A program made the translations under genes and the position numbers. Shown here one piece after another: positions 7,245 to 14,987 of a stretch of DNA of 26,209 bases. The stretch comes from DATJBC01 sp035515515. GTDB taxonomy: Bacteria; Actinomycetota; Acidimicrobiia; Acidimicrobiales; UBA8190. The stretch is taken from positions 1 through 26,209 of the forward strand of contig DATJBC010000200.1 in the NCBI GenBank assembly GCA_035515515.1, written 5' to 3'. Below the pieces are notes generated by a model that ran no database searches, was not told the origin of the DNA, and was given only the letters and a program-made list of their open reading frames with translations. The first letter of the stretch is position 1. Every line of letters starts with the position of its first letter.

Positions 7245-8519
7245 TCACCCCAGGGCGCGCTCGGCCAGCTGGCGGAAGGCGTCGGGGACCCCGCCGCCCT
7301 CGGCGAAGGCCACGGCGGCGTAGCCGATGGCCTCGGGGCCGAAGCGCCGCCGCACGGCGTCCACGGCGCGGTCCGCGCTCCAGCGGGCCGCGCCGGCGGC
7401 CGTGCCGGGGCGCGGCGCGTCATCGGGGCCGAAGGGGAGCTCGAGCTGCAGCGAGGCCTCGGGCACGAGCCCCGACACCGACACCCCGAGCAGCGTGACG
7501 GCGGGCTCGCGGCGGTGCGCGGCCAGCGCCGCGCCCGCCAGCCCGATCCCCACCTCGGCCAGCGTGCGCGTGGCCGAGACGGCCGCCGGCAGGGTGCGCG
7601 ACCGGGTCACGGCGCGCAACTCCGTGAAGCGCACCCGCACGGTCACCGTGCGCCCCGCCCTCCCGGCCGCCCGCATGCGGCCCGCCACCCGGTCGGCCAG
7701 GGAGCCGATGGTGCTGGCCAGCAGCTCGGGGGTGGGACGGCGTCGCCCCAGGGCGGCCTGGGCGCCCACCGACCGCGCCGCGCGCGCCGCCGTGACGGCC
7801 CGGGGGTCGACGTTGGCCGCCAGCGCCAGGAGCTTGTCGCCCGCGGTCCGCCCCAGGAGATGGTCGAGGAGCCCCCGCTCGGTGTGGGCCAGCTGCCCGA
7901 TGGTGCGGATGCCGCGCCCTTCCAGCCGGGCACGGGTGGCCGGGCCCACCCCCCACATGAGCTCCACGGGGAGGGGCGCCAGGAAGGCCTCCTCGCCGGC
8001 GGGCGCCACCACCGCCATGCCGTCGGGCTTGGCCACCTGCGAGGCGATCTTGGCCAGGTGCTTGGTGCGGGCCACCCCCACCGAGATGGGCAGCCCGGTC
8101 TCGGCGCGCACCCGCCGGCGGATGGAGGTCGCGATGTCGGCGGGGGAGCCGAAGAGCTGGCCCGCCCCGGCCACGTCGAGGAACGCCTCGTCGATGGACA
8201 CCCGCTCCACGAGCGGCGTGAAGGAGCCGAGGATCTCGAGCACGTGGTCGCCCAGGCGCCGGTAGTCGGCGAAGTGCCCGGGCACGAACGACAGCCCCGG
8301 GCACAGCCGGCGGGCCCGCCGGGCGGGCATGCCGGCGCCCACCCCGAAGGCGCGTGCCTCGTAGGAGGCGGCCAGCACCACGCCCCCGCCCACGGCGATG
8401 GGCCGGTCCCGCAGCGCCGGGTCGAGCAGCTGCTCCACCGAGGCGTAGAAGGCGTCGAGGTCGGCGTGCAGGACGGTGGCCGCCCCGCCCCGTGCCCGGT
8501 CGCCTCCCACCGGGCCCAC
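7245..8519 (-). CDS. dinB: DNA polymerase IV (Y-family translesion polymerase)
   Basis: The 424-aa protein is a full-length Y-family polymerase. The palm carries HADLDAFYASVEQ (residues 18-30, catalytic Asp20, steric gate Phe24/Tyr25) and SIDEAFLDV (108-116, catalytic Asp110-Glu111). Helix-hairpin-helix residues follow (MWGVGPATRARLEGRGIRTIGQLA, about 188-211), then the little-finger domain (about 240-350). A beta-clamp-binding peptide QLELPF sits at 358-363, ahead of a 60-residue tail. Intact acidic residues argue for an active polymerase rather than the inactive ImuB type. The start is a GTG at 8519. A LexA box lies 5 bp upstream, so expression should rise on DNA damage. It is 40 bp downstream of the MMPL gene on the same strand. 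Confidence 0.94.
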   Translation of the reverse strand: MGPVGGDRARGGAATVLHADLDAFYASVEQLLDPALRDRPIAVGGGVVLAASYEARAFGVGAGMPARRARRLCPGLSFVPGHFADYRRLGDHVLEILGSFTPLVERVSIDEAFLDVAGAGQLFGSPADIATSIRRRVRAETGLPISVGVARTKHLAKIASQVAKPDGMAVVAPAGEEAFLAPLPVELMWGVGPATRARLEGRGIRTIGQLAHTERGLLDHLLGRTAGDKLLALAANVDPRAVTAARAARSVGAQAALGRRRPTPELLASTIGSLADRVAGRMRAAGRAGRTVTVRVRFTELRAVTRSRTLPAAVSATRTLAEVGIGLAGAALAAHRREPAVTLLGVSVSGLVPEASLQLELPFGPDDAPRPGTAAGAARWSADRAVDAVRRRFGPEAIGYAAVAFAEGGGVPDAFRQLAERALG

Positions 8520-8524
8520 CGTAG

Positions 8525-8540
8525 TCGAACACCTGTTCGC
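8525..8540 (-). promoter_or_regulatory. SOS box (LexA operator) of dinB
   Basis: The plus strand reads TCGAAC-ACCT-GTTCGC. On the coding strand the core is CGAACAGGTGTTCG, which fits the Gram-positive consensus CGAAC-RNRY-GTTCG exactly and the mycobacterial TCGAAC-N4-GTTCGA at all but one outer base. It lies within the 40-bp gap before dinB and ends 5 bp from its GTG, so bound LexA would occlude the start site. Confidence 0.85.
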
Positions 8541-8559
8541 CCTCCCCGGGCGGGCGGGG

Positions 8560-10800
8560 TCAGGCTTCGGCGGGCGCCGGGGCCAGGGGCCCCGGCGCGG
8601 GCTGCTCCACGGTGACCTCGGCGCCCAGGCTGGGGACCACCCGGTCGAGCCAGCGGGGGATGTACCAGTTGGCCCTGCCCAGCAGCTCCATCACCGAGGG
8701 CACGAGCACCAGGCGCACCAGCGTGGCGTCGATGAGGATCGAGGCCGCCAGGCCGAAGCCGAACACCTTGAGCACTCGCAGGGGGTCGCCGATGACGAAC
8801 GAGCCGAAGACGCAGATCATGATGGCCGCCGCCGCGGAGATCACGCGGGCCGTCTTGGCCAGGCCGTCGGCCACCGCCGTGGAGTTGTCGGCGCCGCGCT
8901 GCCACTCCTCACGGATCCGTGACAGCAGGAACACCTCGTAGTCCATCGACAGGCCGAAGAGCACGGTGAACATCATGAGCGGGATCCACGGGTCGATCGG
9001 CCCCGTGCTCCCGATACGCAGCACCGAGCCCGCCCACCCCCACTGGAACACGGCCACGGTGGCGCCGTAGGCGGCGCCCACCGACAGCAGGTTCATGACG
9101 GCGGCCTTGACGGGGATGACGATCGAGCGGAACACCGCCAGCAGGAGGAGGACGGCGAGGACGATCACGGCCCCGATGACCCAGTACAGCCGGGACGACA
9201 GGTAGGCCGACGCGTCGATGCCGCCGGCCGTCTCGCCCCCCACCAGGACGCGCAGCCCCGACCCGGCGGTGGCGGAGGGGACGACGACGTGGCGCAGGTG
9301 CGTCACCAGCTGCGCGGTGGCGGCCGCCTGGGGGGCGCTCGCGGGGTAGGCGATGATCACCGCCGTCGAACGCGAGGCGTTGGTGCGGGGCGGGGCGACG
9401 GCGGCCACGCCCGGGGTGCCCGCCACGGCGCGGGCCAGGCCGTCGAGCGCCCCGGTGCCGCCGCCGGCGGGGAGCTCCACGGCCAGGACGAGCGGCCCGT
9501 TGAACCCCGGGCCGAACCCCCGGGCCAGGAGGTCGAAGGCCTGGCGGGTGGTGAGCGAGGGCGGGTCGTTGCCGGCGTCGGTGAAGGCCAGGCGCATGGA
9601 GAACAGCGGCACGATGAGCAGCCCCAGGGCGGCCAGGGCGGCGCCACCGGTCGTCCACGGGCGGCGCTGGATCGTGCGGCTCCAGCGGAACCAGAACGAC
9701 CGGGGCCCGGGCCCTGCCCCGCTCCCCAGAGACCCGGGGAGGTGCCAGCGGTCGACGGCGCGGCCCGCGAAGCCGAGCATGGCGGGCACCAGCGTCAGCG
9801 ACCCCGCCATCACGAGGACGACGGCGGCGATGGCGCTCACGGCCAGGCCCTGCATGAAGGGCAGGTTCATGATGAACAGGCCGCACAACGAGATGAGGAC
9901 GGTGAGCCCGGCGAACAGCACGGCCCGCCCCGAGGTGGCCAGGGCCACGGTGACGGCCGTGCGGGGGTCGCGGCCCTCGGACAGCCCGTGGCGGTAGCGG
10001 GTCACGATGAACAGGGCGTAGTCGATGCCCACCCCCAGGCCGATCATGGCCAGGAGCTCGGGTGAGAAGACGGGCACCACGAGGCGGTGGCTGACGAGGT
10101 CCTCGAGGCCGAAGCCGATGGCCACGCCCACCAGGGCGGTGAGGATGGGAAGCCCCATGGCCACCACGGACCCGAAGGCGACGAGCATCACCACCATGGC
10201 CGCCATGATGCCGATGCCCTCGCTCGACCCGGGGTTGGCCGTGACGGCCAGCCCGATCACCGGCCCGCCCAGCGCCACGCGGAAGCCCGGTGCGGCGTAG
10301 GACTCGGCCGTCTGCACCACCGCCTTCACGGCGTGCACCGGCACGGTCCCCTCGGGCTGGTCGAACTGCACGATGGCGAAGGCGATGTGGCCGTCGGCCG
10401 AGACCTGGTGGTGGGCGCCCGGGCTGAAGGGGTCGACCACGCCCGAGACGTGGGGCTCGGTGCGCAGCGCCCGGGTGATGCGGTGCATGCGGTCCACGCT
10501 CGACGCCGCGCCCACCGGGCCCGTGGTGTCCACGACGACGTAGCCCTGCGCGCCCGCCGTCTGGGGGAACGTCTGGTCGAGGAGGGCCTGCGCCTGCTGC
10601 GACTCCGAGTTGCCGCCCTCGAGGTTCTGGCTGAACCGGCTGCCGGCGACCTGGCCCGCGGCGGTCACCGCCACGATGAGGCCGATCCAACCCACGAGGA
10701 CGCGGCGGCGGTGGTCGTAGCACCACCCGGCCACGCGGCCCAGCCACGAGTCGGTGGCCGAGACCGCAGCGCTCGTCTCCGGAGCCCTGCCCGTCGCCAT
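8560..10800 (-). CDS. MMPL/RND-family transporter
   Basis: The protein is about 746 aa with the duplicated MMPL layout. TM1 lies at about residues 33-50, then an extracytoplasmic domain, five TMs, a cytoplasmic linker, and a second copy of the same arrangement. The proton-relay Asp-Tyr pairs characteristic of mycobacterial MmpL proteins are visible in both halves (GVGIDYALFIVTRYRHGL, Asp260-Tyr261, and GLSMDYEVFLLSRIREEW). Such proteins export lipids, siderophores or drugs by proton motive force; the substrate here is unknown. There is no polyketide or lipid synthesis gene beside it. I used the ATG at 10800 rather than the in-frame ATG at 10869, whose 23-residue extension looks non-coding. 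A TACAAC hexamer 8 nt upstream may be the -10. The C-terminal tail is Pro/Ala-rich. Confidence 0.92.
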   Translation of the reverse strand: MATGRAPETSAAVSATDSWLGRVAGWCYDHRRRVLVGWIGLIVAVTAAGQVAGSRFSQNLEGGNSESQQAQALLDQTFPQTAGAQGYVVVDTTGPVGAASSVDRMHRITRALRTEPHVSGVVDPFSPGAHHQVSADGHIAFAIVQFDQPEGTVPVHAVKAVVQTAESYAAPGFRVALGGPVIGLAVTANPGSSEGIGIMAAMVVMLVAFGSVVAMGLPILTALVGVAIGFGLEDLVSHRLVVPVFSPELLAMIGLGVGIDYALFIVTRYRHGLSEGRDPRTAVTVALATSGRAVLFAGLTVLISLCGLFIMNLPFMQGLAVSAIAAVVLVMAGSLTLVPAMLGFAGRAVDRWHLPGSLGSGAGPGPRSFWFRWSRTIQRRPWTTGGAALAALGLLIVPLFSMRLAFTDAGNDPPSLTTRQAFDLLARGFGPGFNGPLVLAVELPAGGGTGALDGLARAVAGTPGVAAVAPPRTNASRSTAVIIAYPASAPQAAATAQLVTHLRHVVVPSATAGSGLRVLVGGETAGGIDASAYLSSRLYWVIGAVIVLAVLLLLAVFRSIVIPVKAAVMNLLSVGAAYGATVAVFQWGWAGSVLRIGSTGPIDPWIPLMMFTVLFGLSMDYEVFLLSRIREEWQRGADNSTAVADGLAKTARVISAAAAIMICVFGSFVIGDPLRVLKVFGFGLAASILIDATLVRLVLVPSVMELLGRANWYIPRWLDRVVPSLGAEVTVEQPAPGPLAPAPAEA

Positions 10801-10808
10801 CGGGCCCC

Positions 10809-10814
10809 GTTGTA
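10809..10814 (-). promoter_or_regulatory. Possible -10 of the MMPL gene
   Basis: TACAAC lies 8 nt before the ATG at 10800 on the minus strand. It matches the spacing of the other leaderless-type promoters here, though it ends in C rather than T. The rest of the 101-bp gap up to 10901 shows no other gene. Confidence 0.35.
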
Positions 10815-10901
10815 GCACACGGCACGACGGTCGCCCCCGGCCCGCCGAGGCGCCGTGCTGCGCGATCATGAGCCGGCACGCCCGCCGACGAGGAGTGGCC
10901 C

Positions 10902-11285
10902 ATGGGATCGCACGTGCAGGTGCGGGGGTTCGACCATCTCGTGTTGAACGTCGCCGACACCGAGCGGTCGCTGTCGTTCTACTGCGGGGAGCTCGGCATG
11001 ACGCCGGTCCGGGTGGAGCAGTGGCGGCGCAAGGAGGTGTTCTTCCCCTCGGTGCGCGTCGACGACGGCACGATCATCGACCTCGTCGAGGTGCCGCGCA
11101 CAGGGGAGAACGCCGACCACTTCTGTGTCGTGGTGGAGAGGACGGACTTCGACGCGTTGAAGGCCAGTGGCCGCTTCGAGGTCGTGGACGGCCCCGACCG
11201 CCGTTTCGGCGCCCGTGGGGAAGGCACCTCGCTCTACATCCGCGACCCCGACCGCAACATGGTCGAGCTCCGGTACTACGACTGA
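10902..11285 (+). CDS. VOC-family (glyoxalase/dioxygenase superfamily) protein
   Basis: The 127-aa protein has two paired beta-alpha-beta-beta-beta modules of the vicinal oxygen chelate fold. The four classical metal-ligand positions are all filled: His12 (FDHLVLNVAD), Glu63 (IDLVE), His73 (ADHFCVVV) and Glu122 (NMVELRYY). The DPDRNMVELR ending is typical of glyoxalase I-like and fosfomycin-resistance-like members. An active divalent-metal enzyme is therefore plausible, but the substrate cannot be read from the sequence. The ATG at 10902 follows GAGGAG at good spacing. The SDR gene begins 2 bp after its stop, so the two are almost certainly co-translated. Confidence 0.9.
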   Translation: MGSHVQVRGFDHLVLNVADTERSLSFYCGELGMTPVRVEQWRRKEVFFPSVRVDDGTIIDLVEVPRTGENADHFCVVVERTDFDALKASGRFEVVDGPDRRFGARGEGTSLYIRDPDRNMVELRYYD

Positions 11286-11287
11286 CC

Positions 11288-12058
11288 GTGCCCGGTGGCG
11301 CCCTCGAGGGCCGGGTGGCCGTCGTCACCGGGGCCAGCGGCGGCATCGGCGCGGCCATCGCCGTCGAGCTCGCCCGGCTCGGGGCCGACGTCCTGGTCGG
11401 CTACCTGCGCGCCGGGCCCGGCGCCCCCGGGCCGGACGCGGTGTTGGCCGGGGTGCGCGCCTGCGGGCGCCGTGGCGTCGCCCTCGAGGCCGACCTGCGC
11501 CTGGCGGCGTCGGCGGCCCTCCTCTTCGACGCCGCCGAGCAGGAGCTGGGGCCGGTGTCGCTGCTCGTCAACAACGCCACGGGGTGGAGCCTGCAGGACA
11601 CCTTCTCGGGCGCCGACGCCGACCGCTTCGGCCGCCCGCTCGTGGCCGTGGGGGCGGAGTCCTTCGACGCCCACGTGGCCGTGGACGCCCGGGGCGGCGC
11701 GCTGCTCATCGCCGAGCTGGCCCGGCGCCTGCCCCGTGACGGGGCGGGGGGGCGCATCGTGAGCATTTCGTCCGGAGGCCCCGGCGGGTTCCCGAGCGAG
11801 GTGTCCTACGGCGCCGCCAAGGCGGCCCTCGAGCACCTGACCATGTCGGCGGCCGCGGAGCTGGCCCCGCTGGGGGTCACCGCCAACGTGGTCCTCCCCC
11901 CCATCACCGACACCGGGTGGGTGACCGACGCCGTGCGCCACGCCGCCGCCGCCGCCGGCCAGCGCGTGGCCGAGCCCGCCGAGGTGGCCCGGGTGGTGGG
12001 ATGGCTGTGCACGGACGCCGCCCGGCTCGTGACCGGCAACCGGATCCGGCTGCAGTAG
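11288..12058 (+). CDS. Short-chain dehydrogenase/reductase (SDR)
   Basis: The protein is 256 aa, the classical SDR length. It has the NAD(P) loop TGASGGIG (14-21), NNAT (95-98), the catalytic Ser in VSISSGG (about 161-162), and the YxxxK pair Tyr174 and Lys178 (SYGAAKAAL), followed by GVTANVVLPPITDTGW. All catalytic residues are present, so it should be an active oxidoreductase of unknown substrate. The GTG at 11288 is chosen because it lies two bases after the VOC stop and starts the usual short lead-in (LEGRVAVVTG). There is no separate Shine-Dalgarno sequence, which suggests translational coupling. The frame is open further upstream, but only antisense to MMPL and out of frame with VOC. 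Confidence 0.9.
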   Translation: MPGGALEGRVAVVTGASGGIGAAIAVELARLGADVLVGYLRAGPGAPGPDAVLAGVRACGRRGVALEADLRLAASAALLFDAAEQELGPVSLLVNNATGWSLQDTFSGADADRFGRPLVAVGAESFDAHVAVDARGGALLIAELARRLPRDGAGGRIVSISSGGPGGFPSEVSYGAAKAALEHLTMSAAAELAPLGVTANVVLPPITDTGWVTDAVRHAAAAAGQRVAEPAEVARVVGWLCTDAARLVTGNRIRLQ

Positions 12059-12065
12059 TCGGCGG

Positions 12066-12071
12066 TAGCAT
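12066..12071 (+). promoter_or_regulatory. Possible -10 for the DUF2332 gene
   Basis: TAGCAT lies 5 nt before the GTG at 12077 (8 nt before the next GTG codon at 12080), inside the 18-bp gap after the SDR stop. It would allow a leaderless transcript independent of the VOC-SDR operon. Confidence 0.4.
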
Positions 12072-12076
12072 CCCGT

Positions 12077-13132
12077 GTGGTGCGCGACCTGTCGGCCGTC
12101 TGGACGTACTTCGCCGACACCTCGTGCGGGACCTACTCGCCGCTCTACGACCGCATCGCCCGCGCCGTGGCCGCCGACGACGACGTCCTCGACCTCGTCG
12201 CCGAGGCGCCCGCCCACGCCCACCTGCCCACCGACCTCATGGCGTGCGTCCACTACCTGGTGCTGGGCGGCGGCGACCACCCGCTCGTCGACGTGTACGC
12301 CGGTCGCTCCGGGGCCGATCCGGGCCCGCTCTTCATCGACTTCTGCCTGGGGCGGCGCCAGGAGCTGCTCGCCCTCCTGGCCGCGCACCACACCAACACC
12401 AACGAGGTGGGCCGCTCGGCGGTGCTCGCCCCGGCCGTCACGGCCGTGGCCCGCCGCCACGGGGAGCCCGTGGCGCTCGTCGACGTGGGCTGCAGCGCCG
12501 GGCTCAACATGTTCTGCGACCGCTACCTGCTCGACTACGGGCCGGCCGGCACGACCGGCGACGCCGGCGCGGCGGTGCGCATCTCGTGCACGATCACCGG
12601 CGGCGCGCCGCCCATCGCCCCCCGTTTGCCGCCCATCGCCACCCGGGTGGGGATCGACCTCGACCCCGTCGACCTGTCGGTGGACGACAACGTGCGCTGG
12701 CAGCTGGCGTGCGTGTGGCCCGACACCGGCCGCCTCCCCCGCACCCGCCTGGCCCTCGACGAGGCGCGCAAGGACCCGCCGCGCATCGTGGCGGGCGACG
12801 CCGCCGACGTCGTGGGGGAGGTGGTGGCCGGGCTGCCCCCCGGGGTGGTGCCCGTGGTCACCACCACCTGGGCCATGGCCTACCTCCCGCCGGAGCGCCG
12901 CCAGGCGTTCCGCGCGGCGCTGGCCGGCGCCGCGCCGGACCGCACGGTGGTCTGGATCAGCGCCGAGGGCTCGGGCGTCGTCGACATCCCCGGGGGAGCC
13001 GACGCGCCGAGCGACGACCGCGGCATCCACGCCAGCGTGCTGGGCCTCGTGACCGTGCGGGGCGGCGCCGACGCCGCCGAGCTGCTGGGCTTCTGCCATC
13101 CCCACGGCAGGTGGCTCGACTGGCGCGCCTGA
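12077..13132 (+). CDS. DUF2332 family protein
   Basis: The 351-aa protein matches DUF2332, a family common in actinobacteria and without an established function. Recognisable parts are the N-terminal FADTSCGTYSPLYDRIARAVA, the PTDLMACVHYLVLGG segment, and the central VALVDVGCSAGLNMFCDRYLLDYG (about residues 133-156). The last resembles motif I of Rossmann methyltransferases in shape. WAMAYLPPERRQAFRAAL comes later in the protein. A nucleotide-fold enzyme is an inference only. The start is GTG at 12077, 18 bp after the SDR gene. It may belong to the VOC-SDR operon or use the TAGCAT hexamer as its own promoter. The stop lies 7 bp from the convergent VOC gene's stop. Confidence 0.88.
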   Translation: MVRDLSAVWTYFADTSCGTYSPLYDRIARAVAADDDVLDLVAEAPAHAHLPTDLMACVHYLVLGGGDHPLVDVYAGRSGADPGPLFIDFCLGRRQELLALLAAHHTNTNEVGRSAVLAPAVTAVARRHGEPVALVDVGCSAGLNMFCDRYLLDYGPAGTTGDAGAAVRISCTITGGAPPIAPRLPPIATRVGIDLDPVDLSVDDNVRWQLACVWPDTGRLPRTRLALDEARKDPPRIVAGDAADVVGEVVAGLPPGVVPVVTTTWAMAYLPPERRQAFRAALAGAAPDRTVVWISAEGSGVVDIPGGADAPSDDRGIHASVLGLVTVRGGADAAELLGFCHPHGRWLDWRA

Positions 13133-13139
13133 GCGCGCC

Positions 13140-13499
13140 TCAGCAGCCGTCGTCCCGGCAGACGCAGAACTCGTTGTCCTCGGGGTCGGCCATCACGATC
13201 CACGTCATGTCGTGCTCGGTGACGACATCGGCGCGGGTGCGCCGGGCGCCCAGCGCGGCGAGGCGCGCCGCCTCGCCTTCGATGTCGGCCGCCACGATGT
13301 CGAGGTGCATGCGGTTCTTGACGCGCTTGGGCTCGTCGACGCCCTGGAGGATGAGCCGGGGGCCCTCCCCCTCGGCGGGCACCAGCAACCGGTAGCCGCC
13401 GGCGCCGCCGAGGAGGCGGTAGCCGAGGGCGGGCGCCCAGAACGCCGCGAGGCGGTCGGGGTCGCGGCAGTCGAGCACGAGCTCGAGGCGGGCCGTCAC
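13140..13499 (-). CDS. VOC-family protein (glyoxalase-like domain)
   Basis: The 119-aa protein is a single glyoxalase-like domain: LELVLDCRDPDRLAAFWAPALGYRLL at the N-terminus, KNRMHLDIVAADIEGEAARLAALGARR in the middle, and a closing TWIVMADPEDNEFCVC strand. This pattern is common in actinobacterial bleomycin-resistance-like proteins, most without known function. His65 and Glu110 occupy likely metal positions, but the N-terminal His is replaced (LVLD), so metal chemistry is uncertain. Its GTG start overlaps the stop of the upstream DinB-like gene (GTGA, 13496-13499), which implies coupled translation. The C-terminus ends CVCRDDGC, an odd cluster of three Cys. Confidence 0.88.
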   Translation of the reverse strand: MTARLELVLDCRDPDRLAAFWAPALGYRLLGGAGGYRLLVPAEGEGPRLILQGVDEPKRVKNRMHLDIVAADIEGEAARLAALGARRTRADVVTEHDMTWIVMADPEDNEFCVCRDDGC

Positions 13500-14020
13500 G
13501 GCGTGCCGGTGGCCGCGGCCTGCAGTGCCCGCTGCATGTCGCCCAGGTGGTGGTGGGTCTCGTGCACCGTCTGGCGCCCGAGCCAGGTGATGTCGCGCTC
13601 GGCGCGCTCGGGGAAGTTGTAGATGCAGCGCCGCGCCAGCTGGTGGGGGGACAGGGCGGCGAAGACCTTGGCCGTGAGGTTCCCCGCCACCGTCAGCTCG
13701 ACGGCCACCTCAGCGGCGTCCTCGCCGCCGTAGGCCACGAGGTCCACCCGCTGCTCGCGGTACATGGGGACGAAGTCCGGGACGTCCTCGACCAGGGCCA
13801 GGATGACCCGGTCGCGCTGGACGAGGAGCACGTCGCGCACGTGGCAGGCGTACTCGAGCGGCGACCACACCGCCGGGCCCGGCCGCACTTGCGCCCTGCC
13901 CAGGGCCTGGGCGTGCTCCAGCGCGCCCCGCACGGCGCCGGCCCCGCTGCGCAACGCCGCGGGGAGCGAGCCCGGGTCGAGCTGGGCGAACACGAACCCG
14001 CACTCGGTGCAGCCGTCCAC
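13496..14020 (-). CDS. DinB-like (DinB/MDMPI fold) metalloprotein with N-terminal CxxC
   Basis: The 174-aa protein belongs to the DinB-like four-helix family (unrelated to DNA polymerase IV). The probable metal triad is His60 (YACHVRDVL) plus His153 and His157 in TVHETHHHLGDM. The conserved WSPLEYACHVRD and TWLGRQTVHETHHHLGDMQRAL segments are diagnostic. Known relatives use mycothiol or bacillithiol as co-substrate, so a thiol-transfer reaction is possible. Residues 4-7 are CTEC in a knuckle-like CTECGFVF that precedes the fold. The start is a GTG at 14020. A CACAAT hexamer 6 nt upstream could be a -10, while the 37-bp gap to the permease gene also allows read-through from the ABC operon. Confidence 0.85.
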   Translation of the reverse strand: MDGCTECGFVFAQLDPGSLPAALRSGAGAVRGALEHAQALGRAQVRPGPAVWSPLEYACHVRDVLLVQRDRVILALVEDVPDFVPMYREQRVDLVAYGGEDAAEVAVELTVAGNLTAKVFAALSPHQLARRCIYNFPERAERDITWLGRQTVHETHHHLGDMQRALQAAATGTP

Positions 14021-14057
14021 GTCGCCATTGTGCCAGCCGGCACCGGTGCCGGCGGCC

Positions 14058-14987
14058 TCAGGCCAGCACGCGCTTGGAGAAGGCGCGGATGCCCACGGCC
14101 AGGAACAGGGCGCAGAAGGCGATCAGCACCGGGTACACGACGTAGAGGTGCATGTGGGAGATGTCGGTGAGCCCGCCCCGCAGCCCCTCGTTGACGTAGA
14201 TGAGCGGGTTGAGGCACACCAGGGTCTGCAGCCAGCGGAACCCGCCGACCTGCACCGACTGCAGGCGCGTCCACTGGTAGTAGGTGCCGCCCAGGAAGGT
14301 GATCGGCAGCACGATGAACCCGAACATGAGGCCGATGTTGCGCGGCTCGAACACGCATCCCAGGAGCAGGCCCAGCGAGCTGAAGGCCAGGCACGTGAGG
14401 GGCAACAGGGTCAGCACCACCCACCAGTGGACGCTCAGGTGGGCGTGCACGCCGCTGGCGTGGATCACCGCCGCGATGGGGAACACGATCACCGCCGCGA
14501 TGATCCCCTGGACCACCCCGGACAGGACCTTGGCCGCCGCCACGAGCCACACGGGGCACGGCGCCTGGACGCGGTCCTCGATCTCGCGGGTGAAACCGAA
14601 TTCCTGAGACAGCTGCAGGGCCACCGACTGCACGCCCTGGAACATGACGGTGATGCCCACCACCCCGGGGACGAGCACGGTGGCGAACGACGACGCCCCC
14701 CGGCCCGCGCCCCCCACCGACTGGCCGATGTGGGGGAAGACGAACAGGAACACGAAGACGAGGAGGAAGGGCTGGATCAGGGTGCGGGCGATGAACTCGA
14801 CCAGGTGCTTGCGCAGCACGGTGAGGTCGCGCAGCACCAGGGCGTAGAGGGCGGCCCGGCTGGCGACCGAGGCGGAGCGCAGGGGCTCGGCGCCGATCCG
14901 GACGTGGGGGGCCACCTCACCCGCGGGGGGCGGCGAGGCCGGTGCGGGCCGCGGGGGCGAGGAGGGCGGGGTGGGGGAGCTCGTCAC
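14058..14987 (-). CDS. ABC-2 type transporter permease
   Basis: The 309-aa membrane protein has a Pro/Ser-rich cytoplasmic N-terminus of about 40 residues and six predicted TMs (for example FLLVFVFLFVFPHIG, VLVPGVVGITVMFQGVQSVAL, ALVLTLLPL-like and MFGFIVLPITFLGGTYY). The ABC-2 signature region is visible: LSQEFGFTREIEDRVQAPCPVWLVAAAKVL, then FGFIVLPITFLGGTYYQ and LNPLIYVNEGLRGGL. This is the DrrB/NodJ-like exporter type, which moves drugs, lipids or polysaccharide precursors outward. The GTG start overlaps the stop of the ATPase gene by 4 bp (GTGA), so subunits should be made in step. The substrate is unknown. Confidence 0.9.
   Translation of the reverse strand: MTSSPTPPSSPPRPAPASPPPAGEVAPHVRIGAEPLRSASVASRAALYALVLRDLTVLRKHLVEFIARTLIQPFLLVFVFLFVFPHIGQSVGGAGRGASSFATVLVPGVVGITVMFQGVQSVALQLSQEFGFTREIEDRVQAPCPVWLVAAAKVLSGVVQGIIAAVIVFPIAAVIHASGVHAHLSVHWWVVLTLLPLTCLAFSSLGLLLGCVFEPRNIGLMFGFIVLPITFLGGTYYQWTRLQSVQVGGFRWLQTLVCLNPLIYVNEGLRGGLTDISHMHLYVVYPVLIAFCALFLAVGIRAFSKRVLA

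Noticed and set aside
5685..8615. A plus-strand open frame of about 976 codons through the MFS and dinB region
   Set aside because: It is out of frame with the MFS gene and antisense to dinB, both of which show clear family motifs.
13496..14020. A second dinB polymerase
   Set aside because: The name DinB is shared by an unrelated four-helix metalloprotein family. This 174-aa protein has the His triad of that family and no polymerase motifs.
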